Shown here: piece after piece, positions 46,853-55,591 of the stretch
How the letters are laid out: each line of letters starts with the position of its first letter
How positions within the stretch are numbered: position 1 is the stretch's first letter
NCBI GenBank assembly: GCA_036732025.1
Contig: DAINDE010000016.1
Location: forward strand, 8,958 to 72,957
Direction: 5' to 3'
DNA from: SSSZ01 sp036732025
GTDB taxonomy: Bacteria > Pseudomonadota > Gammaproteobacteria > Burkholderiales > Rhodocyclaceae
DNA length: 64,000 bases
Made by a program: the position numbers and the translations under genes
Notes under the pieces: model-generated
Database searches by the model: none
Told to the model about the DNA's origin: nothing
Seen by the model: only the letters and a program-made list of their open reading frames with translations

Positions 46853-47419
46853 ATGGTGGACATCGTCCCCAACTGGCACCCACTGGCGGTACATTTTCCG
46901 ATCGCGCTGGCCAGCACCGCCTGCCTGCTCCTGCTCACCGGACACACGCTGCCGAAAGCGCCGCTGCTGCCGGCCGCGGGGCGCCTGTTGCTGGCCCTGG
47001 CGGCGTTCTCGGCAGTGATCGCCGCGCTCCTGGGCTGGCATGCCTTCCAGACCGTCGAGCACGACGCCGCGGGCCATGCGGTCATGCTCCGCCATCGCGC
47101 CTGGGCACTGGCCTCCACTGCGGGGCTGCTCGCCCTCGCCGGGTGGGACGGATGGCGGCTGCGGACCGGACGCCCCGCCTCACCGCTCCTGGCGGCGGGT
47201 GCCCTGGCCATCGCCGGGGGCCTGTTGACCACCGGCTGGCTGGGGGGCGAAATGGTCTATCGCCACGGCATCGGCGTCCTGCCTTCAGCCTTTGCCGAAC
47301 CAACCCCGCCCGACGCCCCCCAACTTCCCGTCGCGGCACCGGCTCCCGTCGAGGAGGCGGCCAATCCCCTCCTCCCCGGGGAGCATATCCACAAGGACGG
47401 CAAGCGGCATCGCCATTGA
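46853..47419 (+). CDS. DUF2231-family membrane protein with His-rich tail
   Basis: A 188-residue inner-membrane protein with four helices and the DUF2231 opening NWHPLAVHFPIALASTACLLLL. Conserved His residues at the membrane edge (WHPLAVHFP) suggest heme or metal binding, as proposed for the family. The C-terminal tail is rich in Pro/Ala and ends in EHIHKDGKRHRH, a likely metal-binding tail. It lies 4 bp after cusF inside the cus operon, so a copper-related role is reasonable (inference). Confidence 0.82.
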   Translation: MVDIVPNWHPLAVHFPIALASTACLLLLTGHTLPKAPLLPAAGRLLLALAAFSAVIAALLGWHAFQTVEHDAAGHAVMLRHRAWALASTAGLLALAGWDGWRLRTGRPASPLLAAGALAIAGGLLTTGWLGGEMVYRHGIGVLPSAFAEPTPPDAPQLPVAAPAPVEEAANPLLPGEHIHKDGKRHRH

Positions 47420-47432
47420 TCGGACAGATACC

Positions 47433-48689
47433 ATGACCCGACCGCTCCTCCCTGCCCTAGCCCTGGCCCTCGCCGTCACCCTGGCCCAGGCGGCCGAACC
47501 GCCCGGCGCCAGCGTGGACAGCCTGCTCGCCGCCGCCCGGGAAGGCAGCCCGGACCTGCGCATGTCCCGTCTGGAGGCGGAGGCGGCCGCCGAGCGCATC
47601 GGCCCCGCTGGCGCCCTGCCCGACCCCATCCTGCGCCTGGAGCTGGAAAACATCACCCGGAACGGCAGCCAGAGCCCCACCCTCTCCCCCAGCCGGGCCG
47701 GCGACACCAAATACACCCTGATGCAGCCCCTGCCCTTCTGGGGCAAGCGCGACTTGAAGCGCGAGGTGGCCGCCGCCGAGGCCGACGCCGCCCGGGGCAA
47801 GACCGGCGATGCCTGGGCGGAGCTTGCCGGCCGGCTGAAGGCCCTCTACGCCGACTACTGGCTGTCCAGCCACAGCCTCGACCTCCTCCGCCAGAACATC
47901 GACCTCGCCGGCCGCCTGGAGCAGATCGCCCAGGTGCGCTACGCCGGCGGCCTCGCCCCGCAGCAGGACGCCATCCGCGCCCAGGTGGAGAAGAGCAGCC
48001 TGGAGGCGGAATTCGTCGCCATGGAGAGCGAGCGCCATCACCAGATGGTCTTTCTCAACGCCATGCTGGCCCGGCCGGCCAACGCGCCCCTGGCCGACCC
48101 GGTGGCCCTGCGCCCCCTGCCCCCGGCCGCCAAGCTCGACCCGGCCGCCCTGGCCGAACGGCTGCAGGCCAATAACCCGCAACTGGCCATCGAAGGCGCC
48201 CGCCTCACCGCCGCCGAGAAGGGCCGCGAACTCGCCTACCGCAACCGCTACCCGGATTTCACCGTCGGCGTCGTCCCCATGCAGGTGCAGAGCCGGGTCG
48301 ACAGCTGGAGCCTGATGCTGGAAATGAACATCCCCCTGCAGCAAGGCACCCGCCGAGCCCAGGAGCGGGAGGCGGAGCGCATGCTGGAAGCCGCCCAGGC
48401 GCGGAAGGAAGCCCTCGGCCACCGCCTGCTGGGGGACGTGGCGGCGGCCCTCTCCAACCTGGATGCGGCCCGCGCCACCGAGCGCATCACCGCCACCCGC
48501 CTGTTGCCCCAGGCGGAATTGACCTTCAAGGCCGCCCTGGCCGGCTACGAGACGGGCAAGGTGGATTTCGCCACCCTCCTCGACGCCCAGAAGCAGATCC
48601 GCAGCGCCAGACTCAGCCTGTTCCGTGCCCAGGCCGCCCAGCAGGCGCGGCTGGCCGAAATCGAACGCCTCCTCGGGGAAGACCTGTGA
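47433..48689 (+). CDS. cusC: Outer-membrane efflux protein CusC (TolC family)
   Basis: A 418-residue TolC-family channel with signal peptide LLPALALALAVTLAQAAE. Paired coiled-coil repeats typical of the family: SPDLRMSRLEAEAAAERI, LQQPLPFWGKRDLKREVAA-like TLMQPLPFWGKRDL, and the second half ALAGYETGKVDFATLLDAQKQI. It lets CusA/CusB expel Cu(I)/Ag(I) across the outer membrane. It overlaps cusB by a GTGA junction; a longer upstream frame is a shadow of the DUF2231 gene. Confidence 0.9.
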   Translation: MTRPLLPALALALAVTLAQAAEPPGASVDSLLAAAREGSPDLRMSRLEAEAAAERIGPAGALPDPILRLELENITRNGSQSPTLSPSRAGDTKYTLMQPLPFWGKRDLKREVAAAEADAARGKTGDAWAELAGRLKALYADYWLSSHSLDLLRQNIDLAGRLEQIAQVRYAGGLAPQQDAIRAQVEKSSLEAEFVAMESERHHQMVFLNAMLARPANAPLADPVALRPLPPAAKLDPAALAERLQANNPQLAIEGARLTAAEKGRELAYRNRYPDFTVGVVPMQVQSRVDSWSLMLEMNIPLQQGTRRAQEREAERMLEAAQARKEALGHRLLGDVAAALSNLDAARATERITATRLLPQAELTFKAALAGYETGKVDFATLLDAQKQIRSARLSLFRAQAAQQARLAEIERLLGEDL

Positions 48690-50197
48690 AACCCGGCACC
48701 CTTGTCATTGCCCTCATCGCCGCCACTGCCGTCGGCGCCGCCATCGGCTACCGCTTTGCCGCCCCCGGCCAGCCGGCCGCCAGCGCCCAGGCCCCGGCGG
48801 AAGCCGCCAAACCGGCGAAGAAACTCCTCTACTACCGCAATCCCATGGGCCTGCCCGACACCTCGCCGGTGCCCAAGAAAGACCCCATGGGCATGGATTA
48901 CATCCCGGTCTACGAAGGCGAGGCGGAAGCGGGCGACGACGACGGCTTCAAGATCAGTCCGGCCAAGGTCCAGAAGCTGGGGGTGAAGACCGCCCAGGCC
49001 ACCCTGCAAGCCCTGGACAAGACGGTGCGCGCCAGCGGCCGCATCGAGATCGACGAACGCCGCACCTACGCCGTCACCGCCAAATTCGAGGGCTTCATCG
49101 AGCGCCTCTTCGTCAATACCACCGGCCAGCCGGTGGGCCGCGGCCAGCCCCTGTTCGAGGTCTACAGCCCGGAACTGGTCTCCGCCCAGCGGGAATACGC
49201 CATCGCCGCCCAGGGCGTGGGCAGCCTCAAGGATGCCGGCGACGCCGCCCAGGGAGCCATGCGGCAACTGGCGGATTCCGCCCTCCTGCGCCTCAAGAAC
49301 TGGGACATTTCGGAAGAGCAGGTGAAGGCCCTGGCCAGGTCGGGCGAAGCCCGGCGCACCCTGACCTTCCGCTCGCCAGTCGCGGGTGTCGTCACCGAGA
49401 AGAAGGCGGTCCAGGGCATGCGTTTCATGCCCGGGGAAACGCTGTTCCAGGTGGCCGACATTTCATCCGTCTGGGTCCAGGCCGACGTCTTCGAGCAGGA
49501 CATCGGTGCCATCCGCCCCGGCCAGAAGGCCACGGTGCGGGTGAATGCCTATCCCGGGGAAACCTTCACCGGCAGCATCGCCTACGTCTATCCCATGCTG
49601 AAGGCGGAAACCCGCACGGTGCCGGTGCGCATCGAACTCCCCAACCCGGGCGGCAAGCTGAAGCCCGCCATGTACGCCGAGGTGGAGATTCCCGTCGGCG
49701 CCAAGGCGCCGGTGGTCACCGTGCCCACCTCGGCGGTCATCGACAGCGGCCAGCGCCAGGTGGTGCTGGTGCAGCTCGGCGAAGGCCGCTTCGAGCCCCG
49801 CCCGGTCAAACTCGGCGCCCGGGGCGGCGATTTCGTGCAGGTGCTCGAAGGCGTCAAGGAGGGCGAGACCGTGGTCGTTTCCGCCAATTTCCTCATCGAC
49901 GCCGAGAGCAACCTGAAGGCCGCCCTCTCCGGCCTGCAGGCGCCGGAGGCCGCCAAGCCGGCCGGCGTCGGGCACCAGGCGGAAGGCGTGTTGAACGCCG
50001 TGGACGCTGCCGCCGGCACCGTCACCGTCAGCCACGGCCCAGTGCCCAGCCTCAACTGGCCGTCGATGAAGATGGAATTCACCCTGGCCAATCCGGCCCT
50101 GGGGCAAAGCATCGCGCCGGGGAGCAAGGTGGCCATCGAGTTCGTCGAGAGGAAGCCGGGCGAGTGGGTGATTACGTCGATGAGGGCGAAGCCGTGA
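48686..50197 (+). CDS. cusB: Membrane fusion protein CusB with C-terminal CusF domain
   Basis: Periplasmic adaptor of 503 residues. N-terminal anchor (1-25), a heavy-metal-binding motif (YYRNPMGLPDTSPVPKKDPM, then GMDY), barrel-sandwich and alpha-hairpin parts of the RND adaptor (YAVTAKFEGFIERLFV, VQADVFEQDIGAIRPGQ), and a CusF-like domain at about 425-500 with HG, NWPSMKMEF and the trailing beta strands. The fused domain keeps the Trp and both Met that the stand-alone CusF partly lacks. GTG start inside the cusC stop codon. Confidence 0.9.
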   Translation: MKPGTLVIALIAATAVGAAIGYRFAAPGQPAASAQAPAEAAKPAKKLLYYRNPMGLPDTSPVPKKDPMGMDYIPVYEGEAEAGDDDGFKISPAKVQKLGVKTAQATLQALDKTVRASGRIEIDERRTYAVTAKFEGFIERLFVNTTGQPVGRGQPLFEVYSPELVSAQREYAIAAQGVGSLKDAGDAAQGAMRQLADSALLRLKNWDISEEQVKALARSGEARRTLTFRSPVAGVVTEKKAVQGMRFMPGETLFQVADISSVWVQADVFEQDIGAIRPGQKATVRVNAYPGETFTGSIAYVYPMLKAETRTVPVRIELPNPGGKLKPAMYAEVEIPVGAKAPVVTVPTSAVIDSGQRQVVLVQLGEGRFEPRPVKLGARGGDFVQVLEGVKEGETVVVSANFLIDAESNLKAALSGLQAPEAAKPAGVGHQAEGVLNAVDAAAGTVTVSHGPVPSLNWPSMKMEFTLANPALGQSIAPGSKVAIEFVERKPGEWVITSMRAKP

Positions 50198-50227
50198 GCC
50201 GCTACAGGCACACTGCCTGGTCCACTT

Positions 50228-50291
50228 CCGTTCGGGCTGAGCCTGTCGAAGCCCGGGATGAACCGCCCTTCGACAGGCTCAGGGCGAACGG
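50228..50291. repeat. REP-like palindromic element between cusB and cusA
   Basis: Two arms of about 25 bases face each other: CCGTTCGGGCTGAGCCTGTC and AAGCCC on the left, and GCCCTTCGACAGGCTCAGGG and CGAACGG on the right. The core GAGCCTGTCGAAG is a well-known dispersed palindrome of proteobacterial genomes. It sits in the only sizeable gap of the cus operon (50198-50339), so it may stabilise the cusB part of the transcript. Confidence 0.82.
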
Positions 50292-50339
50292 GCGGATGAG
50301 CACCAACCACCTGGCGATTCTCACGCGATAGGCCGCCCC

Positions 50340-53300
50340 ATGCTCAACGCCCTCATCGACTGGTCAGCCAGAAACCGCTTCCTGGTCCTCCTCGCCACGG
50401 TCTTCGTGGTGGTCGCCGGCGTCTGGTCGGTCCTGAAAACGCCTTTGGACGCGATCCCCGACCTCTCCGACGTGCAGGTCATCCTGTACACCGAATACCC
50501 GGGCCAGGCGCCCCAGGTGGTCGAGGACCAGGTGACCTACCCGCTCACCACGGCCCTGCTGTCGGTGCCCAAATCCAAGGTGGTACGGGGCTTTTCCTTC
50601 TTCGGCGCCTCTTTCGTCTATGTCATCTTCGAGGACGGCACCGACATCTACTGGGCCCGCTCCCGGGTGCTGGAATACCTCAACGCCGTCTCCGGCCGGC
50701 TGCCCAAGGGGGTGACCCCCACCCTGGGGCCGGACGCCACCGGCGTCGGCTGGGTCTACCAGTACGCCGTGCTGGCCAAGGACCGCACCCTCGCCGAGCT
50801 GCGCACCCTGCAGGACTGGTACGTCCGCTACCAGCTGACCAAGGCGCCCGGCGTCGCCGAGGTAGCGTCCATCGGCGGCTTCGTCCAGCAGTACCAGGTG
50901 ACCGTGGACCCGGTGAAGTTGCGGGCCTACGGCATCCCGCTCATGCGCGTCGCCGAGACCATCCGCAATTCCAACCGCGACGTCGGCGGGCGCACCCTGG
51001 AGATGGCGGAAACCGAATACATGGTGCGCGGCCGCGGCTACCTCACCGGCAAGGCGGACATCGAGAACCTGGTGCTCAAAGCCCAGGGTGGCACGCCTGT
51101 GCTGGTGCGGGACATCGGCCGCGTCGAGCTGGTGGCCGACGAACGCCGCGGCCTCACCGAGCTGAACGGCGAGGGCGAGGTGGTGTCGGGCATCGCCATG
51201 GCCCGTTACGGCCAGAACGCCCTGGAGGTGATCCACAACCTCAAGGAGAAGGTCGCCGAGATCGGCGCCGGACTGCCGGCGGGCGTAACCATCGAAACCG
51301 TCTATGACCGCTCGGAACTGATCCACCGCGCCATCGACACCCTGAAGCGCACCCTGGCCGAGGAAAGCCTCATCGTCGCCCTGGTCTGCATCGTCTTCCT
51401 GCTCCATGTGCGCTCGGCCCTGGTCGCCATCCTCATGCTGCCGGTGGGCATCCTGGCCGCCTTCATCGGCATGCGGGCCATCGGCATCAATTCCAACCTG
51501 ATGAGCCTGGGCGGCATCGCCATCGCCATCGGCGCCATGATCGATGCCGCCATCGTCATGATCGAGAATGCGCATAAGCATCTGGAACGGTTGCAGCCCG
51601 GAGAATCTCGCACCGAAGCCATGGTCACGGCGTGCAAGGAAGTCGGCCCAGCGCTCTTCTTCAGCCTTCTTATCATCACCGTCTCTTTCCTCCCTGTCTT
51701 CACCCTCGAAGCCCAGGAAGGCCGCCTCTTCGCGCCCCTGGCCTGGACCAAGACCTTCGCCATGGCGGCGGCGGCCTTCCTCTCGGTGACCCTGGTGCCG
51801 GTGCTGATGCTGGCCTTCATCCGCGGTCACATCAAACCGGAGGCCGAGAACCCGGTGAACCGCTTCCTCATCCGCCTCTACCGGCCGGTCATCGCCGCCG
51901 TGATGCAGTGGAAGAAGGCCACCGTCGTCGCTGCCGTCGTCGCCATGGCCATCACCGTCTATCCGGCCAGCCGCCTGGGCAGCGAGTTCATGCCGACCTT
52001 GAACGAAGGCACCCTCTTCTACATGCCCACCACCCTGCCCGCCCTGTCGGTGACCAAGGCGGCGGAACTCCTGCAGACCCAGAACAAGATCATCAAGAGC
52101 TTCCCGGAAGTGGCCTCGGTATACGGCAAGGCCGGCCGCGCCCAGACCGCCACCGACCCGGCGCCCCTGGAGATGTTCGAGACGGTGATCAACCTCAAGC
52201 CGGAAGCCGAATGGCGCCCCGGCCTCACCACCGACAAGCTCATCGCCGAGCTGGACAAGGCCCTGCAGTTCCCCGGCGTCGCCAACTCGTGGACCATGCC
52301 CATCAAGGCCCGCATCGACATGCTATCCACCGGCATCCGCACCCCCATCGGCATCAAGGTCTTCGGCAAGGACCTGGCCGAGATGGAGCGCCTGGCCAAG
52401 GAAATCGAGGCCGTGGTCAAGGCCGTGCCGGGCACCAGCAGCGCCTTCGCCGAGCGCCTCACCGGCGGCTACTACCTGGACATCGTCCCCGACCGCGCGG
52501 CCCTGGCCCGCTACGGCCTCACCGTCGGCGAGGTGCAGGACGTCATCACCACCGCCCTCGGCGGCGAGATGGTCACCACCACCGTCGAGGGCCGCGAGCG
52601 CTTCGGCGTGGTGGTGCGCTACCCCCGGGACGCCCGCAGCGACCCCGAGCGCATCGCCCGCGAGGTGCTGGTGCCGGTGGCTGGCGAAATGGGCGGCGCC
52701 GCCGCCATGGTCCCCCTCGGCCAGCTCGCCCAAGTGAAGATCAGCACCGGCGCCCCCGCCATCCGCACCGAGAACGCCCTGCTCTCGGCCTACATCTACG
52801 TGGACATCCGCGACCGGGACATCGGCAGCTACGTCGCCGAAGCGCGGCGGGCGGTGAAGGACAAGGTGAAATTCACCCCGGGCACCTACGTCACCTGGAG
52901 CGGCCAGTTCGAGTACATGGAGCGGGCCACCCAGAAGCTCAAGGTGGTGGTGCCGGTGACGCTCCTCATCATCTTCCTGCTCCTCTACCTCAACTTCCGC
53001 CGCATCACCGAAACCTTGATCGTCATGCTCTCGGTGCCCTTCGCCCTGGTCGGCGGGGTGTGGCTGATGTGGTGGCTGGGCTACAACCTCTCGGTGGCAG
53101 CGGCGGTGGGCTTCATCGCCCTGGCCGGGGTGGCGGCGGAAACCGGCGTCGTCATGCTCATCTACCTCGACCACGCCTGGGAGAGCACCCAAAAACGCCG
53201 CGCAAGCGAAGGCCTGGCTCCGACCGCCGCCGACCTCTACGCCGCCGTGATGGAAGGCGCCGTCGAGCGGGTCCGCCCCAAGATGATGACCGTCACCGCC

Positions 53301-53489
53301 ATCATGGCCGGCCTCTTGCCCATCCTGTGGGGCACCGGCACCGGCTCGGAAGTGATGAGCCGCATCGCGGCGCCCATGGTGGGGGGGATGATTTCCTCGA
53401 CCGTGTTGACCCTGGCGGTGATTCCGGCGATCTACGGGTTGGTGAAGGCATATGGGCTGGAACGCGCTTCGAAGCCGAACGCTGCATGA
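50340..53489 (+). CDS. cusA: Copper/silver RND efflux pump CusA
   Basis: Heavy-metal RND transporter of 1049 residues, the standard length, with 12 predicted helices and two periplasmic loops. The TM4 motif GAMIDAAIVMIENAHKHLE matches the monovalent-cation (CusA/SilA) subgroup rather than the CzcA type. Other marks: DAIPDLSDVQVILYTEYPGQ, NSRDVGG-like NSNRDVGGRTLEMAE, SEFMPTLNEGTLFYMPT and GVAAETGVVMLIYLDHAW. It uses the proton gradient to pump Cu(I)/Ag(I) through CusB and CusC. Last gene of the operon. Confidence 0.95.
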   Translation: MLNALIDWSARNRFLVLLATVFVVVAGVWSVLKTPLDAIPDLSDVQVILYTEYPGQAPQVVEDQVTYPLTTALLSVPKSKVVRGFSFFGASFVYVIFEDGTDIYWARSRVLEYLNAVSGRLPKGVTPTLGPDATGVGWVYQYAVLAKDRTLAELRTLQDWYVRYQLTKAPGVAEVASIGGFVQQYQVTVDPVKLRAYGIPLMRVAETIRNSNRDVGGRTLEMAETEYMVRGRGYLTGKADIENLVLKAQGGTPVLVRDIGRVELVADERRGLTELNGEGEVVSGIAMARYGQNALEVIHNLKEKVAEIGAGLPAGVTIETVYDRSELIHRAIDTLKRTLAEESLIVALVCIVFLLHVRSALVAILMLPVGILAAFIGMRAIGINSNLMSLGGIAIAIGAMIDAAIVMIENAHKHLERLQPGESRTEAMVTACKEVGPALFFSLLIITVSFLPVFTLEAQEGRLFAPLAWTKTFAMAAAAFLSVTLVPVLMLAFIRGHIKPEAENPVNRFLIRLYRPVIAAVMQWKKATVVAAVVAMAITVYPASRLGSEFMPTLNEGTLFYMPTTLPALSVTKAAELLQTQNKIIKSFPEVASVYGKAGRAQTATDPAPLEMFETVINLKPEAEWRPGLTTDKLIAELDKALQFPGVANSWTMPIKARIDMLSTGIRTPIGIKVFGKDLAEMERLAKEIEAVVKAVPGTSSAFAERLTGGYYLDIVPDRAALARYGLTVGEVQDVITTALGGEMVTTTVEGRERFGVVVRYPRDARSDPERIAREVLVPVAGEMGGAAAMVPLGQLAQVKISTGAPAIRTENALLSAYIYVDIRDRDIGSYVAEARRAVKDKVKFTPGTYVTWSGQFEYMERATQKLKVVVPVTLLIIFLLLYLNFRRITETLIVMLSVPFALVGGVWLMWWLGYNLSVAAAVGFIALAGVAAETGVVMLIYLDHAWESTQKRRASEGLAPTAADLYAAVMEGAVERVRPKMMTVTAIMAGLLPILWGTGTGSEVMSRIAAPMVGGMISSTVLTLAVIPAIYGLVKAYGLERASKPNAA

Positions 53490-53525
53490 ACGTGCGTCCC
53501 GAACAAGTTCTTTGTGCCCTTAACT

Positions 53526-53582
53526 GCCTGATGACATCCGGGAGGGCGACCTCCGGAACGTGCCCTGGACCGCCTGATGACA
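53526..53582. repeat. Short direct repeat flanking a hairpin after cusA
   Basis: GCCTGATGACA occurs at 53526-53536 and again at 53572-53582. Between them TCCGGGAGG (53537-53545) can pair with CCTCCGGA (53550-53557), one base bulged. No T run follows, so it is not an intrinsic terminator. The rest of 53490-53714 holds no gene I can support. Confidence 0.45.
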
Positions 53583-53714
53583 ATTTCACGCTCGCTGGCA
53601 GGTTTGGGATCGGTTAGCTGCCCTCCTTGAGGCATTCCCATAGGCAGTTGTGTAGCCATTCGAGGCATTCTGGCCAGGAACCCATATTCAACACGCGGCA
53701 TTGCCACGGTCGGC

Positions 53715-54299
53715 TCAGGTCTCCTTGTCGGCGAGCGCGTCCTCGATGCGCCGATCCGGAACCAACCAGACGAGGGCCACCAGGACGTACAAACCTTGGG
53801 AAATCTGCGGCGACAAAAAGGCGGCGGCGATGCCAATAAGGTAAAGCAGCGGCGACAGCCTTCCCTTCCAATCCTGGCCGATGGCCTTCTTGAGGAGAGA
53901 GTCGGCGCCGTGGGAGGCGATGATGGTCTGCTGCAGCAACCAGTAGGCCACGGCCGCCATTAGCAGCACGATCCCATAGATCGCCGTCGGCACCGCGGCG
54001 AAATGATTCTCCCCCATCCAGCCGGTGGTGAAGGGAAAGAGGGACAGCCAGAACAGGAGGTGCAGATTGGCCCAGAGCATGGCGCCGGTCACCCTGCAGC
54101 CCGTATGCAGCATATGGTGATGATTGTTCCAGTAGATGCCCACGTAGATGAAGCTCAGGACATAGCTCAGGAAGCTGGGGAACAACGGTGCCAGGGCTTC
54201 GAGGCTCTCGCCGTGCGGCACCTTGAGCTCCAGGACCATGATGGTGATGATGATGGCGATGACGCCATCGCTGAATGCCTCAACGCGGTTCTTGTTCAT
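53715..54299 (-). CDS. TMEM175-family potassium channel-like protein
   Basis: A 194-residue inner-membrane protein with six helices. The family signature is at the start: RVEAFSDGVIAIIITIMVLEL (the FSD motif) with a second helix set NNHHHMLH and LSLFPFTTGWMGE. Bacterial TMEM175 proteins form K+-permeable tetramers lacking the GYG filter. Its gene overlaps the HxlR regulator by 20 bp, so both are made from one transcript. Confidence 0.87.
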   Translation of the reverse strand: MNKNRVEAFSDGVIAIIITIMVLELKVPHGESLEALAPLFPSFLSYVLSFIYVGIYWNNHHHMLHTGCRVTGAMLWANLHLLFWLSLFPFTTGWMGENHFAAVPTAIYGIVLLMAAVAYWLLQQTIIASHGADSLLKKAIGQDWKGRLSPLLYLIGIAAAFLSPQISQGLYVLVALVWLVPDRRIEDALADKET

Positions 54300-54642
54300 T
54301 TCCTTGCAGTTTCAATCGCCGGCCGACCTGCTCCATGCAGTCGAGTATCGGCTCGAATTCCCGGCTCAGGGTCGTCAATGAATACTCCACCTGCGGCTGC
54401 TTGCCGGGGAAGACCTCGCGGACGAGCAGGCCGTGGTTTTCCATGATGCGCAGCCGGTTGGTCAGGACCTTGGTGGATACCCGCGCCAAGTCGCGGCGCA
54501 AGTCGCCGAAGCGGCGCGGACCGGCGCGCAGGAACCACAGAATTTGTACCGTCCAGGCCCCCGACAGCAGGGTGAGGACATCCTCGAGCGGACAGTCCGC
54601 GGGCAAGGGAGGCTGACGTGCAGGCTTGGGGCGAAGGAGCAT
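54280..54642 (-). CDS. HxlR-family transcriptional regulator
   Basis: A 120-residue winged-helix regulator of the HxlR group: CPLEDVLTLLSGAWTVQILWFL, RRFGDLRRDLARVSTKVLTNRLR, ENHGLLVREVFPGKQPQVEYSLT. The conserved N-terminal Cys of redox- or aldehyde-sensing members is present (DCPLED), consistent with quinone, aldehyde or oxidant sensing. It is divergent from the isochorismatase-like gene; a palindrome between the two could be its operator. Confidence 0.88.
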   Translation of the reverse strand: MLLRPKPARQPPLPADCPLEDVLTLLSGAWTVQILWFLRAGPRRFGDLRRDLARVSTKVLTNRLRIMENHGLLVREVFPGKQPQVEYSLTTLSREFEPILDCMEQVGRRLKLQGNEQEPR

Positions 54643-54657
54643 GATCCAGGTCTAAAT

Positions 54658-54674
54658 GGTTACCGTCGGGAACC
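54658..54674. promoter_or_regulatory. Possible HxlR operator (imperfect palindrome)
   Basis: GGTTACC and GGGAACC, separated by GTC, form an inverted repeat with one mismatch. It lies 16 bp before the HxlR gene start and 80 bp before the divergent hydrolase gene, in the A+T-rich intergenic stretch that should hold both promoters. Confidence 0.4.
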
Positions 54675-54753
54675 TACTTTTTAAAAAAAATTGGCGCACC
54701 TAGACTGAGGCCCGTAGTCAAAACAAATGTTCCACTACCCACGGAGAAATATC

Positions 54754-55407
54754 ATGCCCCACGCTACCCCAACCCCCGGAAAGACGCTGCTCGCCCCCGA
54801 CAACCACCTGCTGGTCATGATCGACCACCAGTCGCAGATGGCCTTCGCCACCAAGTCGATCGATGCCGTGACCTTGCGCAACAACGCCGCCCTGGTCGCC
54901 AAGGCGGCACGGGAGTTCAAGGTCCCGACCATCCTGACGACGGTGGCGGAAAAGAGCTTTTCCGGGCCGCTGTTCGACGAGATCAAATCGGTCTTCCCCG
55001 ACGCCGACGTGATCGACCGTACCACCATGAACACCTGGGAGGATCCGCGGATCAGCGAACGGGTCAATCGCTTCGACAGGACCAAGGTCGTCTTCGCCGG
55101 CCTGTGGACTTCCGTCTGCATCGTCGGCCCCACCCTCTCCGCCCTCGACCAGGGTTTCGAGGTGTATGTGATCGCCGACGCCTGCGGCGACGTGTCGGAC
55201 GAGGCGCACCAGCGGGCCATGGAAAGAATGGTCCAGCTCGGCGCCCGGCCGATGACCGCCCTACAGTACCTGCTCGAACTGCAGCGCGACTGGGCCCGCG
55301 GCGACACCTACAACGAGACTGTCGCCACCTCGATCGCCCATGGCGGTGGCTATGGCCTTGGTCTCATCTACGCCAAGACCATGTTCGGCGGAGCCGAAGG
55401 GCACTGA
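54754..55407 (+). CDS. Isochorismatase-family hydrolase (YcaC-like)
   Basis: A 217-residue cysteine hydrolase of the isochorismatase fold. Catalytic triad residues are visible: Asp in MIDHQSQMAF, Lys in TVAEKSF and Cys in LWTSVCIVGPTLSALDQGF. The tail (YNETVATSIAHGGGYGLGL) is typical of the YcaC-like branch annotated as hydrolase or nicotinamidase-related protein. First gene of the run hydrolase-pirin-amidohydrolase-monooxygenase and probably controlled by the divergent HxlR protein. Start at ATG 54754 with CGGAG upstream. Confidence 0.88.
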   Translation: MPHATPTPGKTLLAPDNHLLVMIDHQSQMAFATKSIDAVTLRNNAALVAKAAREFKVPTILTTVAEKSFSGPLFDEIKSVFPDADVIDRTTMNTWEDPRISERVNRFDRTKVVFAGLWTSVCIVGPTLSALDQGFEVYVIADACGDVSDEAHQRAMERMVQLGARPMTALQYLLELQRDWARGDTYNETVATSIAHGGGYGLGLIYAKTMFGGAEGH

Positions 55408-55413
55408 GAGGTT

Positions 55414-55522
55414 GTGACTAAATCTACTGCGCGGCCCAGTCCCGGCCCTGCGATGCTCGCCGTACCCTTGTACGGCTGCGCTTCTCGTACCAGGCTTGGG
55501 CCGCCCGCTACGATTTCTTCAC
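55414..55522. repeat. Long imperfect palindrome, about 109 bp
   Basis: The left side starts GTGACTAAATC, continues CGGCCCAGTCC and runs to CGCCGTAC; the right side read backwards is GTGAAGAAATC, CGGCCCAAGCC and CAGCCGTAC, centred near 55468 on GTACCCTTGTAC. The element fills the gap between the hydrolase and pirin genes. Size and symmetry suggest a REP/MITE-like non-coding element; it contains no gene and could fold into a long hairpin in the transcript. Confidence 0.62.
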
Positions 55523-55591
55523 GGCCTCTGCGCCCGAAAACTGCCATCTCGCCGCCCTTCCCCAGCCAAGCAACATCCTGTCGAGGTAACC

